Assembly: GCA_022494885.1 (NCBI GenBank)
Contig: JAGVSM010004923.1
Coordinates: 62,001-126,000 of the forward strand
Reading direction: 5' to 3'
From: Micrasema longulum
Lineage: Eukaryota > Arthropoda > Insecta > Trichoptera > Brachycentridae
Length of the DNA: 64,000 nt
Shown here: positions 24,083 to 36,760 of the stretch, in pieces
How positions within the stretch are numbered: the first letter of the stretch is position 1
How the letters are laid out: every line of letters starts with the position of its first letter
Made by a program: the position numbers and the translations under genes
The notes under the pieces: model-generated
The model's input: only the letters and a program-made list of their open reading frames with translations
Databases searched by the model: none
What the model was told of the DNA's origin: nothing

Positions 24083-27000
24083 ATGAATGGTGAAAAAAGA
24101 GGTCGTGGACGCGGGAGGGGGCGTGGCAGAGGTCGTGGAAGAGGTCGCGGAAGAGGAAGAGGAAAAAAAGCCCAAAAAGTATTATCATCAGATGAAGATG
24201 ACTGTTCTGTTGAAGAAAATTCCAATGCCGAACCAGAAGAATCCAGCGGCCCAGATGTGAAAGAGGAAAATGAAGAAAATGTGCCTCCAAAGTGTAACTT
24301 GATTCCTTAGTTAATTCCTTTTATACTCATGAATGAAATATCGACTAATTAATACATAGACATGCCCTATAGAGTAAAATATTCTTAAAACTAGTGTTAC
24401 CCAAATGAGTTACTAAGTTATTTTATTTATACCAGGGATCCATTCAACGATCATGCATATGCTACCAAAAATTGGAGGTTAATGCTAACAATCAATATTC
24501 GTTTTTGGTGGATCCCAATCAGATTCTTCCTTTAAAATTTTGACCCATCTATTTCTTTTTACTGGGTTTCGGGGAATGCAAAATTAATATTAACTCACGT
24601 TTATTATATTTTAAAAACTTGTTTCTATCAGTGCATCCTTGTAACTGAGAAGAACTTTGCATTTGCCCATTCAAATATTTACTGTTTTAAGGTTTGTTAA
24701 CCACTCATGAACAAATATTTACCAATATAATGTTACATAATCCTTTTTAAAATGTTTATCCGAAAGATTTTTACATACTTTCATGACACAGGCAGGCATT
24801 TTGATTTTGATTCTAAACGTTACGCCTGACTGGAGGTTGAAGAATGACTAAATACACGCTGGGCATGACTGAGCCTTTAGGCATGAGTCAAGTGTTTTGA
24901 TGGCTCAGGGCATGTCATGTGTATTAATATGTCAAAGTTTACTATTATTCTAGTCTAGATTTGATCATGTATAAAATAATTTCAAGTAATTTGAACAAGA
25001 ATCAACTTTAGTAACTTTTATGTTTTCTATTGATCATGTCTTCGTAAAATCTTTAAATATTTTATTTACAGTTACCATATTTTATTGATCATAATATGCA
25101 CTTTTTTACTCTGAAATTTCAACCAAAAAATTTGGGTGCGTCTTATGGTCCGATGCGTCTTATCATCCGTAAAATAGAAAATTAAAAGGCTACTGTTTTG
25201 TTATTAACACACAATACAGAAACATGTTTTATCTATCTGTTGCAACATCAAACTCAAATTTGACAAAACAAGGCCTTGATCAATTGATATTTCTTACCCA
25301 TCCATTTCACAGTTGCTGAACCGTGAGCCTTTCATCTTGTCTGTTAGTAACAAATCATTGAAATATAAAGCTACAAGTGTACCAATGCATTTCCCTGTTG
25401 TGTATAAAACATTTTCATCAATTTTTTATTTGTCTCAGCAGTAGAGGTACCTACAGACATATCCCAGTTGGAGGCTCCCGTGTTCACCACCCTGCAGAGG
25501 GGTCCCCCTGAGCCCGTACTCCGGCTGGACTGGAGCCACCGTGCTACCCTCATCGGAGAGAAAGTCCTCAACCCCATGATTTACTGCTGTGACACTTGCT
25601 TGAAACCCATTCTTATCTATGGACGAATGGTAATATTTCAAAACATTGTTGATTAAACTAACCGGTATAAGAAGTATAATTTTTTTTTATTTTTTAATTC
25701 AGGTGTTGTCTAGTAGGTGAAATAGTTCAGCCGGATGAAACCCACATGATAAAGGTTTTAATCTTCACAAAAGTCAACAGATGGAAGAGCTGAGGAAATG
25801 TGGATGTTTAAACATAGGCAAAATGGTGAATCTTACACAGTGTGTAAAGTGGCCACTGACAGGTCGTAAGCCCTGTAAATCCCTAGACTTCCATATTTCC
25901 TCCTCATACATATTTTCCCTGTTGCAACAAATTTAGATCATTCAAGTAGTGATTAAACCTTGAAATAAATTAATTAATACCCTCTTTTTGATGAACAGTT
26001 TGAAATATAACTTTTGTTACTTAATTTTTTTTTTCTTCAATATGTAGAATTGACTGAAGCGCCCTTTTGATGATTTTCACAAAAATGGAACTATATAATT
26101 ATCCACAATAATCATCATCAGTGGCGCTACAGCCCGTTGTGGGCCCTGGCCTCTTCAGAATTTTTCTCCATTCCTCCCTGCACCCTGCGGCTCTTTTCCA
26201 GTTTGTCAGGCCAATTGCTCTAATGTCAGTTTCCACATTATCTAGCCATCTTAATTTTGGTCTGGCTCTGTCCACAATAATAATAACCTTAATTTTTTTG
26301 GCAAATTCAAAAACATTTCAGTTTATTATATTTTTTGTAAATTAAATAATTTACTCAAGAGTGGTAGGCAAAGGCGTTAACCACTACACAAGGAGGCAGA
26401 CTAATTTGTACTTAATTTCCTTGATATTTAAAAAAAAAAACAAAATTATTCAGAAAAAATATTCCAATGAAGTACAATTTCATTCAGTTTTAGTATATAT
26501 TTAAATATATATATATTTGGATAATTTATATAGTGCCGTTTTTGTGAAAATCACCTCAAGGGCGCTGTACAATAAATAAATATCCCACCACGTCTTGCAG
26601 CTACAGAGCGCATGGACAGTTGGGATTCTTGTTCCTCGTCTCCAATTATGATATACAGGAGCTAGATTACAGCACGTCTTGCAGCTACAGAGCGCATAGA
26701 CAATAAGAAATCTAGCCCCTATTTATATTTTTTTTATTTTATTTGACAATAAAGTTAAGAGATTTAAAAAAAATATATAAAACAAAGAAATTTATAAAAA
26801 TAGAAGTTAGATAACAACAAGTCTTGCAGTTACTGAGCACATGGACGGTTGGAATTCTAGACCTCATTAACTAAATTTGTATATTTGATAGTTGATAACG
26901 TTTACCTATTGAAGCTAGATTACTAATCGTCTGGCAGCTACAAAGGGCATGGACGAGTGAAATTCTGGCAACTTAAAATTATCAATAAATTTACAAAAAC

Positions 27001-30000
27001 AAACATTGAGCATAATAGTAAATTTGTAAGGTGTTCGTGCTAAAAAGTAAACAATAAAAAACTAAACAGATAAAGCACTTCAACACTATGGATGACATAA
27101 CAGATAAAAATATCCGAAGGGTAGCCCTCGTAGATCTTCGGTAGTCACTAGTCACTGTTGCAGTATCGCGCATGTGCAAACACATGTTTTTGCTAGATTC
27201 CTAGAAGATTGTCCGGTCCACGTGTAGTTGTCGAAGGGGGGAAAGAAGTTTATTGTTCCAACGACTTTGTATCCATTTTAGTCTGTATTATTTCGTTTTA
27301 TAATGAGAATGAAATTCCCGCTCAATTTTATTTATTTTTTTACATTATTAGACAAACGGGTGTATGAGAGTGGTTTGGGGATTTAAGTATCATTTTGTAT
27401 GTACGAGCATATTGGAAAGAATATTTTAAATCTATTGAGTATTTATCAATAAGTTCACTTTTGGTAGCACTGTTGTAATTTATCGTGGGAGGTAGTATTC
27501 TAGATAGTTAAATCTTGGTACATTCGCATCACAAATTAATACATTCTTAAACGATATTAATGGGTTCATGTACTTTTTTATGATTTTAAAGTAGGCGCAC
27601 TGTTGTTTGAAAGTTTCCGTTATTAACTACTTGTCACATATTTTAGTAAGAAAAAAGCGCAAAATAATGCTTTAAAATGAATAGTCTTCTTTTTCCACTT
27701 TTTGTTTACACACCGGCCACTTATAAACACTAACACAATGTTTGTTTAACAGTTTACAGTTTAATTTCGAATTTTAAGCTACGATTGTAGAGAGAAACTA
27801 TAATTCACGCCCAGCCGGTACGGAGGCTGAGCACGAACTATTAGCGAATATTTATGTACATTTTAAAATGTACATAAAATTCAAATTTTCACCTTCAGTA
27901 TTTATAGAGCATTATGCCTTATGCCCTATTCTCAATGGGTCAATAACACATGGAAGAAATCGACAGTCGCTAAGAAAAGTATTATAAGATACATCTTTAA
28001 ATTTGTTATAAATCAGTGTTATTCCTGATAATATCGACATTAATTATTTCCCATTATAGTTCGGGGATTTGATTACTATGCAAGAGGTTTCGGGTTCGAT
28101 TCCTGACATGGTTAGAATATCAAGATTTCAGAGTTTATCATGATGTGCATACTTACATATAAATATCTTCATAAAACAAATATTTTTTGTGAAAATTGCA
28201 GTCTGATCTGTAATAATTTCTCTCTAGCAAGAATAATATTCTCTCTGTTGATATGTTTATTTGCTCTAAATGTTTAACAAAATATTATTTTTTCCAGATT
28301 CCATGCAAACATGTGTTTTGCTTACAGTGTGCCCGATCTGACCACACTCACTGTCCACGATGTGGAGATAAGGTATTTTATGGTTCAAAATATTTATTAA
28401 TGTGAATATGTGCAAGCCTTATCTCCCAATTAAGCTGTTATATTTAATTAATTAGATTTTTTCTAAATTTTATTTTAACAAGTGTATGTATCTTTTGATA
28501 TATATTTATGGTTTTTTAGTACAAAATTTTGACCAATCTTTTCTTTTGACCAGTCTGTTTTTTAGTGGGCTGGGAGATATTGCTATTAGAAATAAGTCCG
28601 CCAAAGTACTTATTGTTCGTACTTGAAGTTAAAATATAAATAAATGCATTGATGTTAGTGAATAAAAAGGGTCTGAGATATAATAATAATATAATATAAT
28701 ATTTGGCTGATTTATACAGCTCCATTTTTGTAAAAAATCACCTCAAGGGCGCTTTACAATTGTATACCTAAACTTACATTCTAACTAAACTAAAGTGATA
28801 TATTATTTTTTCAGATTTAAAATTGAGAGTATGATAGTCTAAAGAAGTGGGATTTTAGTTGGGATCTGAACTGATCTGTTTTTTTTTTTAAATACAGTAG
28901 TATTTTGATTGAATAATTTCTTCTATTTTACACTGATATTATGATTATTTTAATAATTGCTAATACTAAATTTTTTTAAAAAAAAGTTCAAATAAATGTT
29001 CATATTAATATGTAGAAAACATAAAACTGAACTTTCAAAACTCTATGTAACGAATGGTATTATGTACGAATAAACATGTCTTGACATGAATTTTTGCGAG
29101 CTCTTCGCCAACCCTCTTCGTGCTTCTTTTCAGTCGTGTATAGTCAGGTGCATCATACATATAGCTGTAGCCTAACGCAATAAGTTTTGTTTACTACTGT
29201 AATTTTTTTTTTTACTATTTGTGTGTTGTACGTTTTAATTACGATGTGTCTACTGTATTATTTCTCATACCACAATTATCGTTTTAATGAGGTTGAATTC
29301 CATAAAATTCATTATATAGAGGTCAACAAATAAGAGAATGAACCTCAATATACCGGATTTTTAGCCATTTAAACCTCAATATACGAAATCACTCGATATG
29401 CCAATTTTTTTCAAAACCCCTTGAGATTCATCATATCAAGGTTCCACTGTTTTACGTTATGTCCACTTCTAAACACAAATAGTCCAGAGTTTGAATAATA
29501 ACAATGCAATTATGTGTATTTTTCAAGTTGATATAATTTTTGTAATTCATTTATTTTAAATTTATGTACAAATATTTTCATCGTAAATACAGTTTTGGAA
29601 AACGATTTATTACATTTTGAAAATATTTTTCTAGGTAACAAGAGTTGAACAAACGGGACTAGGAACTGTCTTTATGTGTACTCACGCAGGTACTAGATAT
29701 GGAAATGCAGGTTGTAGGCGAACATATCTTTCTCAGGTATAACAAATCATTTATCTTAAATGCAATATTAACACATTACAACAGAGATGAAGAACATTTA
29801 AGAGAAGGTAATATAGAAGTCTAGGCATCAAAATATTGTTCATAAATTACCTGGTCCATGAAGAAGTTGAAAAAATAATATTTTCAGGCGTTGCCTAGTA
29901 TGTAGGTGAAATAATTCAATTAGATGAATCTCACCCGCATAAATAAAGGTTTCAGCTCTTTAACTTCACAAACATCAACAGATGAAAGAATTGAAGGAAT

Positions 30001-32244
30001 TTAGATGTTCAAATATAGGCAGAATGGTGAATGTTACACAGTGTGTAAAGTGGCCACTTAAACTAGCCATTGACAGGTCATAAGCCCTGTAGATGCCTAG
30101 ACTTCTATATTACCTTCTCTTAAATGTTCTTCATCTCTGTTGTAATATGTTAATATAAACAGCTCCCCACGGAGTTGAATCCAGTCCTTGTCTACAAAAA
30201 TTTGGACAAACTCAAAATATTGTTGTTAAATGCAATAATTTATTTTTTCTTCACAAATTTAATAATGAATGTATTTTTTTTAGCGTGACTTACAAGCACA
30301 TATAAATCATAGGCACCTCCCATCAAGTGGTGTTCTCAACCCTAGTGGACTTCCTTGTCAGCAGGACTTTATATCGAAGATATCACCGGGAACAGTCCCC
30401 GAGACAACGCACATGGATTTGCTGAACAAAGGTGTCCCTACAGGCCCTACCACCATGATGAGCCCCATGCTCAGCCCGCTTCCTACACCTAAACCTATAA
30501 GTGTAAGTACCTTCTGACCGTGGAATTTGAAAAGCTAGCTAGATATAAAATAATTTTGGAAACTGAAATGTAGAATTATTTTTAGTAAAAATTAATTCCT
30601 CGAATCGAAACCGTTATGCTGAAAATAAATGACCCAATTGTATGTTTTTACTCTTTTTATATTTTGTAATGATAGCAAATTATAACAAGTTTAGTCATGT
30701 TGTAAAACAGCACCTATCATGTTTGCAGATACCTCCTTTCTCATAGGTTTCACTCATACAAACACATATAATAATTTTCTTCTTTTTTCGATCGTAGTTT
30801 TATTTTATTTTATTTTATTTGGTAAATCAACAGTTCTACATACATATTTATAGTAAACAAACAGATATAGTGAATAAACTCAGAACTAATAACAGATTTC
30901 CACAAAGTTTACAAAGTTAGTACAGAAAATATATTACATATTAAATAAATACATATAAGTTATACATATAAAAATGTTATTTTCATGTACTCGTAAATAT
31001 TTTTCAATAATCAAAGAATTTTTCATATTTTATTAAGAACAGTAAGTTATTGTAAATTTACATTCCATTACACTCAATTTGAAACGGTTATTAACACCAT
31101 AATACATAGTACTTTTATTGAGTACAGAAACATGGCTTATAGTCACAACCATGGCCCCGATCACAATGGGTAGTCAACAGAGTTATCTTCAATTGTCTAT
31201 AAAGTAAAATCAAAATTACTGTAAGGAAATGTGTATATTTGTATGGAATTTTAAAGTACATATAATGAGGAACTTCAGCCCTACGAGAAATTGGATACAA
31301 AAAATGTTTTCCAGCGCGCGGTAAAAATTAGAGCATTCAATTGTACTGTAAAATATCTTAAAAATCTACAAAAAAAATAATAATAAATATTTTAATTAAA
31401 ACGCACTACTTTGAATGACGTCACTGGTTCATATGAACCATCCAATGATATGAGAGCTTTGAAGGATATCCGGTTTGGTCACCGTAAACGAACCAATCGG
31501 AAGAACTGTCAGAACAAACTCTGACATCAGAGTTATTTCAGAAATACAAAACTTTAAAAAATCATAGCGCTGATAATACCATAAATAAAATTAAAAATTT
31601 GGCTCAGTTAAATATTCAATTGACAAATAAAAAAATTTAAAAAAGACACTGAACCTCCTCATTGTTGGAAACCTATAATTGGAGCATTTTCATAAACAGA
31701 TAGCTCCGTTAACTTCCCGTTGTAATACAGGCTCAGGAAAAATCCAAAACAATATTTAAACTAAATTGACAAGATTTTATATTTTTGTTATATAAAAATA
31801 TTTCTAATACAGTTATATTGTTATAATTTATAGTTGCCCACGGCTGTGGATCCCCGCGCTCATACAGGAAACCACTCTGTAGGGCTCCCCTTACCCCACT
31901 CTGCCGGGCAGGGGGCGCGCTCCTTGCCCCCCCCGCCTCCCGCCAGCCGCACCAACCTCATCACTGTGCCCATCCAGGATGGCCCGCCTCCACCCGACCA
32001 CTCCGCATACTACCACCACGGCTACTACGGCCCGCAGCCCCCAGCCCCGCCCCCCGTCGCCGCTCCGCCGCTGCAGGCGACTGTGGCGCACAGCATGTCC
32101 GTCCCCCCTCCGCCCTTCTACTCCGCACCCTACAGCGCTCCCTCCTACAGCCCCGCCTACCCCCCTCCACCGGCCGCCCCCGCCCCGCCGGCGCAGTGGA
32201 CCCCCCAGCCGGTTCAGCCTCCCCAACAGCACTACTACAGATAG
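24083..32244 (+). CDS. Hakai: E3 ubiquitin-protein ligase Hakai (CBLL1), complete
   Basis: Six exons join in phase: 24083-24293, 25442-25629, 28298-28372, 29635-29736, 30284-30502, 31834-32244, giving 401 residues. Residues about 5-29 are an Arg-Gly repeat, followed by an acidic stretch. The RING finger spans 120-155 with ligands C120, C123, C136, H138, C141, C144, C152 and C155. The adjacent Hakai-type zinc/pTyr-binding segment runs about 159-203 (C173, C185, H198, H203; '[11 protein letters not shown]'). The C-terminal half is Pro/Tyr-rich and holds the conserved 'LITVPIQD' at 307-314. Hakai ubiquitinates tyrosine-phosphorylated cadherin complexes in vertebrates and is a subunit of the m6A methyltransferase complex in flies. 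The exon 1 donor (GTAACT at 24294) and exon 2 acceptor were chosen because they alone avoid the stop at 24307 and keep frame. The shorter RG-rich N terminus differs from vertebrate CBLL1. Confidence 0.92.
25740..25935 (+). repeat. Foldback family copy in Hakai intron 2
   Basis: Family words 'caacagatggaagagctgag' (25771), 'gtgtaaagtggccact' (25841) and 'cctagacttccatatttcct' (25883) occur in the same order as in the copies at 16878-17070 and 29925-30150. There is no coding content. Confidence 0.6.
26050..26112 (+). mobile_element. L2/CR1-like LINE 3' tip
   Basis: A plus-strand match to the 3' terminal stem-loop of the family ('gcgcccttttgatgattttc' to 'aactatataattatccaca'). Only the tip is present, followed directly by another repeat at 26115. 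Confidence 0.5.
26115..26272 (-). mobile_element. RTE-like LINE 3' end
   Basis: The reverse complement of the 9700-9860 element's end: 'cagcccgttgtgggccctgg' is the minus-strand version of the ORF2 C-terminal codons for 'EEARAHNGL', followed by '...WRRAAGCR'. Frameshifted and truncated. Confidence 0.6.
26511..26572 (-). mobile_element. L2/CR1-like LINE 3' tip
   Basis: A minus-strand copy of the shared 3' end ('ggataatttatatagtgccg' and 'cacctcaagggcgctgtac' on plus). The T/A-rich repeats to its left may be its simple tail. Confidence 0.5.
26587..26966 (+). repeat. Degenerate tandem array, four units
   Basis: Four related blocks begin 'cgtcttgcagctacagagcg' at about 26590 and recur near 26675, 26820 and 26929, each followed by a 'catggac...ttggaattct'-like end. 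Copies two to four are preceded by a 'gctagattac'-like word. Spacing is uneven (about 85 to 145 bp), so this is a diverged array. It lies in Hakai intron 2 and has no coding potential. Confidence 0.55.
28068..28120 (+). mobile_element. SINE family A fragment
   Basis: A B box with flanks 'tttcgggttcgattcctgac' followed by 'atggttagaa'. The A box and the body are largely missing. Confidence 0.45.
28700..28870 (-). mobile_element. L2/CR1-like LINE 3' end
   Basis: On plus it reads 'ttggctgatttatacagctc' then 'cacctcaagggcgctttaca'. On minus, upstream DNA to about 28870 translates to a degenerate '[16 protein letters not shown]', the usual last residues of L2/CR1 ORF2. An ATA-rich tail lies at 28680-28700. 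It is in Hakai intron 3. Confidence 0.55.
29765..30156. mobile_element. Best-preserved foldback (long-TIR) element
   Basis: Arms of about 60 bp at 29765-29830 and 30096-30156 are near-perfect inverted copies ('acaacagagatgaagaacat' on the left; 'atgttcttcatctctgttgt' on the right). The same family occurs near 4440, 10385 (inverted), 11083, 16878, 18790, 25740, 33456, 52010, 52800 (inverted) and 55530. The word 'ttaaatgcaat' flanks a slightly larger unit, at 29756-29766 and 30226-30236. It lies in Hakai intron 4. Confidence 0.6.
31264..31663 (-). mobile_element. MITE-like element in Hakai intron 5
   Basis: A 400-bp unit bounded by 'aatgaggaacttcag' and the inverted 'ctgaacctcctcatt'. The same unit occurs in opposite orientation at 54868-55242, sharing 'aatgacgtcactggttcata'-like and 'tcatagcgctgata'-like internal blocks. 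There is no coding frame. Confidence 0.55.
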
Positions 32245-32356
32245 CGACCACCGTATTTTTACAACTTTTATCGTAATTAAGCGTAGTTTGAAAGGTGCAT
32301 AGGGCACTGCATTGGTACACCGATCGCGGTGTATATTGATCATTTTTATTACATGA

Positions 32357-32505
32357 TACGCTTCAGGTACCAGTCCAGGGACTCTGCAATATTCTATTGT
32401 GAAAACACTTTTTAAATAAATATTTCATATCAACCATGTCAGTAATCGAACCCGAGACCTCTCGAATAGTAGGCAAGCGCGCTGACCACTACACCACGAG
32501 GCCGA
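32357..32505 (-). mobile_element. SINE family A in the Hakai 3' UTR region
   Basis: A minus-strand copy: plus shows 'gtaatcgaacccgagacctc' (inverted B box) and 'ctacaccacgaggccgac' (inverted head). It supplies the AATAAA at 32415-32420. Confidence 0.6.
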
Positions 32506-32587
32506 CAAAAAGTTAATTAAATTCTGACTGAAGCAATTTTGCATAGAAGAAATAAAAAATATATTTGAGTGACATGTGAAATATGTG

Positions 32588-32593
32588 AATAAA
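32588..32593 (+). promoter_or_regulatory. Candidate Hakai poly(A) signal
   Basis: AATAAA lies about 345 bases after the Hakai stop. Another AATAAA at 32415 lies inside a SINE, and further ones follow at about 32867 and 32900. Which one is used cannot be told from sequence. Confidence 0.35.
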
Positions 32594-32599
32594 ATTTTG

Positions 32600-35010
32600 A
32601 ACACTATCCTGTACGGACTTCTTAGGACAGGTTTACCCAGTGAGGAGGAAGGACTCTTAAATTAATTTTGTATGAAAAAAAAACAATATTGAACTGACTT
32701 ATTATTCTCTGTCTGTAACTTAAGAATCTGCGCCACCATTCCAAGGGTTTCTGAATGCATGATATGCGAAGAATATGTACTGGGAAATTCATTATAAAAA
32801 TAAATCGTATAAAAATAATCATCATTTGTGTGTTTATACCCTGAAAACGGTATTTTGTGTGCCTCTAAATAATAAAATTATGTATGAATACATTTAAAAA
32901 TAAAGAATCTTATTATTTTATGCATACATCAAAATGTCTTATTATTTACAATATGGGCATACTTCATGTATCTGTTTCCATGTATATTTTTATAGTCGTA
33001 ACAAAAATTTCTAAACAATTCATCAGTGGGGTGGGGTAGTCAGATGGCAGAAGGGACCATCAGTCATTTTCAAAAATGTTCAGGAGAGCTGAAATAAGAC
33101 TTTGATTGAATCTACAAACTAAAATGTGTTTTGTCCAGTTAAAAACTAAAAAGTTAAGTAATTTTTAAAACCTGGATAAAGTACTAAAATATTTTAGTTT
33201 GTATATTGGAACAACACTTTTTCTGAACAACAAAAAATAAACTGTGAGACACAAAGAGGTGATATTCTTGGGTATCCGAGATCCTAATCATCTGAGATCT
33301 GTAGTGCCGACCAAATGAAAGTGAATTTATTAGCATGTAAAAGTTGACTGTATTCTTCTAGTTTAAGTCTTTAAATATTTCAACCATATTATGTAAATCA
33401 AGAATATCTATATCTTTGTCGATAATTACTGGATACTCTAGAGAAGTTATCAAGATTGATAGATATTTCAACGGTTATGGAAAAAAGAATTGAAGAAATA
33501 CAGATGTTCAGACAAAGGTAGAATTGTAACATTCACAATAGTAAAGTAAAGTCTTCACTTAAATTGGCAAATTAATTTGTTTTTTTTTAATAAGGGGAAA
33601 TTAAAAATATACTAATTCTTCAAAACAAGGGGATTAGGATTATACTCAAAAGAAATATGTATCTAACATAGAAAGAATGCACAATGAAATTAGCTTGCTC
33701 ATAGTAAAGCAACAAATAAAATAAATAATATAATTAAATTTTGCCGACAATGTCGTAAATATGAAACTAAAGATAAGATTACCAATGAGGAGAAAAACAG
33801 TCTCAAAACTCATTGTACAAGGGATTGAAACTGTACAATGAGTTACCTTAAAAAATAGAAAGCATTGAAATATTTCAAATTAATTTGAAAAAATATGTTC
33901 TTGAGAAATTTTGATCAAAAATTAAAAGATTATAATAGTTAAGATGTTATAAACTAACTTAATAAAGCTTAAATAAATAAAAGACTTATAAAACAGGTCA
34001 AATGCCTAGACTTTCATTCTCCCTTAATCTTCAATAATGTTCTCCATATATTTTAATTGCCTTATTTATTTTCTCAAAATACACAATCGAGTCCTAGTTT
34101 GTTAGTGTCAAATTTAATATTTTTAAGTAGGTATGATGTTAGGTTAGGTTCGGGTAATACTTATATGCAATGATAATAATAAAAAATACAGTTTTAGCAT
34201 TTTAAACATTGGTTGTTTTAGTGAAAAATTTATTGATTTTTTTTCTGGCAAATAACTATTCAATACATTTATGATTATTTTCCATTAGGTATGTATTTTG
34301 TGTATTGATGTGTCATAATATATCTATCTATGTATTGATTTAGTATACAAGTATTAACACGGAACTTTCTGGCAAGTTTCAGCATTCTGTTTATTTGTAA
34401 TATGTGTGGTTTGGGTAAACAATCCTCGAAACAAAATATCATATTTTAAAACTGTCTGAATATTTGTAAGTCTTCTTTGTTTATTCTCTAATGTAATTGA
34501 AAAAAAAACTAAATTGTTAATTGTCCTCGGCACGGGAAACCCCAGTGAGGTCACATTATTTTTATTATTAATTATAGTTTGTAAGCGAAAAATATTAATA
34601 AATAAAAAATATATAGCACCCATTCTGTAAATGAAAATTTAAAAATAAATCAATTGTGAATAACAGGTGTTATTCAAGATTAATATTATGTTGATTATTC
34701 GAAAAATATGCATAGTTATACATAGGTCCTCAGTTACCTTTGTGTCAGAACTTTTGAAAAATCAATTAATAGGTAAGCTGTTCATAACCTTAAAAAAATT
34801 ATGTTAACAAACGTCAAAAAAATGCCCTTCATCATTTCAGTGTCCAGGGGCCTTGAGACTAGGTGGTATTGTATTAACCCTTTCTCTATGATTTTGAAAT
34901 GTAAAACTTCGACTATCTGTGCTTTTCTGAGCAGCATTGCCAAGTCTACCGATTTTTCGGTAGATCTACCGATTTTGGCAGCAATATACCTAATTCGGTG
35001 GTAATTCTAG
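32600..35010. other. Intergenic DNA with foldback-family remnants
   Basis: No gene is recognised. Pieces of the foldback family at about 33456-33560 and 33990-34075 may be the two ends of one diverged copy. Confidence 0.4.
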
Positions 35011-35147
35011 GTACCACGAAACCGTCCAATTTTGTACAAAATTTACCGAAATCAAATGGAAATATATTTTTTTAAAGGTTGATCATAGATTAGACTGTTT
35101 GGGCAAAATATCCATCCAGGGCAAAAGTGGACGGTTTCGCGGTACTG
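35011..35147. repeat. Short inverted-repeat element
   Basis: 'taccacgaaaccgtccaatt' at about 35012 is matched by an inverted arm 'ggacggtttcgcggta' at about 35128-35143. The 137-bp unit is the size of a small MITE. It could instead be the downstream end of the adjacent P-like element, but no matching arm was found upstream of 39.1 kb. Confidence 0.4.
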
Positions 35148-35389
35148 ATTTTGAATTACAATATTTTATTACAAAAACGAACATGTGACATAAATATTAT
35201 TACTTATTATAAAGTCTTTTCAGACTCTCGAAACAAACGAGCATACCCATAAACCCAGTCCCTCGTTTAGACTGCACTATTGGAATGGTTCTAGTTTTTA
35301 TCATTATTTGACAGTTTTTTTTTAGATAAACATTTATTTTTAATGAATTTACATGTTTTTTTAAATAGACGATAAATTAAAAAAAATCG

Positions 35390-36760
35390 TCTTTATTGCG
35401 ACTACAAATTGAATGTTTGAATCCATATTGGCCTATTTTGCTTCTAAGAATGTCGAATGCATCGTTAAATATTTCTATAAATTTGCTCGTTGCAGCAGTT
35501 TATTCAAAATACTCTAACTTAAGTTCTTCATTACAAAATGTCAAAGCTTTTGAAACTTTCCCAACTCAATAATTGAATTGCCAGTTTGACTTTCAAAATT
35601 TGGTTTCTAAATTGGATATATCGCAACTTCAATTTGTTTGCATAATTAACCTGTTTGTATAATTAGATAACCCTGTCCTTCTTGGATATCTTCCAATTTT
35701 ACGATAAATTCACAATTTATTAATCGGTCCTCACAATCCCAAAGAACTTTTTTAACCTCAAAGGCGTTACGAACTAATTTCAGCATATAGCATGCATCGA
35801 AAAATACCACAACTTCTTTATTCGGAGTCGGATGTAAAAAAACATTTAATATTTTCTGTGTCATAAATTTGACAGCCAAGTGCCCGCATTGTTGCCAAAT
35901 GGGTTAGGCAATCATCAAAAGTAATAGAAACAGCATTTACTCAAACATTGGCCCACTTCTCTAAAGCAATATTTATTATGTTAACTTTTTGTTCCGCACC
36001 AAGACCATTGACCAGAAAATAACCAATTGGTAGCTTCCAGTTGCCATTTAGCACACAAGCAATAGCACAAGTGCAGAAGTCGCTAATTTTTGGCAATCGC
36101 CATCAACACCAAGACCCCTATCAACATCGCCAAGAAACTTTTTTCCATCAAAAAGCTTTTGTTCCCGTATAGACATTTCGTCTAATACTAAATTGCAAAC
36201 TAGAGTATGTGGTGTTGAATCACATTTGATTTTTTAAATTTCGAAGGCTTCTGTGGTGAACCCAGGTCCACCATTTATTTTTTGGTACCACTTACTTAGG
36301 GTCCGAGGATGTGGCAACCACTTGTCAAATACTGCTCTACTGTACTTAGAGACTGCCGGGAAATAAAAATTTGGAGTCAGAACAAACTTTTTAAGGTCAT
36401 TTGAATATTTAGTAGCATGCGGTTTTTTATTTTGCTTATTTTTTCTCACCATTGCACGCACGAGTTCGCAGGCTTCTGAGTTTTTAAAAATCGTTGCCAA
36501 ATCATCCTCTGATAAATATCTCTTCGTCTTCAAATCTTTAAACAATTCAAAAACTTTTGTGTACTTTTTAGAAAGTTTTTTATACTTTGAATTTTCATTC
36601 TTTAAATAATTCAAACGTTTTTTGGCTAACATCGTCTTCTTGAATAATTTATTTTGCAACGTACATTTAACGTACATTCGGAGTATCTGGAGCAGCAATA
36701 CATTCCTCATCGTCGGCCATTATGAGATCATCAACGTCCATTCTCGAAGTCAAAAACTAT
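35390..36760 (-). pseudogene. P-element/THAP9-like transposase, catalytic body (dead)
   Basis: Reading leftward on the minus strand: an acidic start 'MDVDDLIMADDEEC' (about 36741); a basic coiled segment around 'KKRLNYLKNENSKYKKL'; then 'FPAVSKYSRAVFDKWLPHPR' and 'TLSKWYQKINGGPGF', the conserved P-type region before the RNase H-like fold. 'LVLDEMSIREQKLFDGKKFL' (about 36190) carries the first catalytic Asp. 'NGNWKLPIGYFLVN' (about 36040) and 'VSITFDD' (about 35920) follow, then 'FFDACYMLKLVRNAF' (about 35800). A decayed 'QFRNQILKVKLAIQLLS' ends it near 35580-35390. Frameshifts near 36680, 36235 and 36070 and stops after 35646 make it non-functional. Confidence 0.75.

Noticed and set aside
31891..32343. 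Minus-strand 119- to 150-codon frames opposite the last Hakai exon
   Set aside because: They are antisense shadows of a GC-rich, proline-coding exon.
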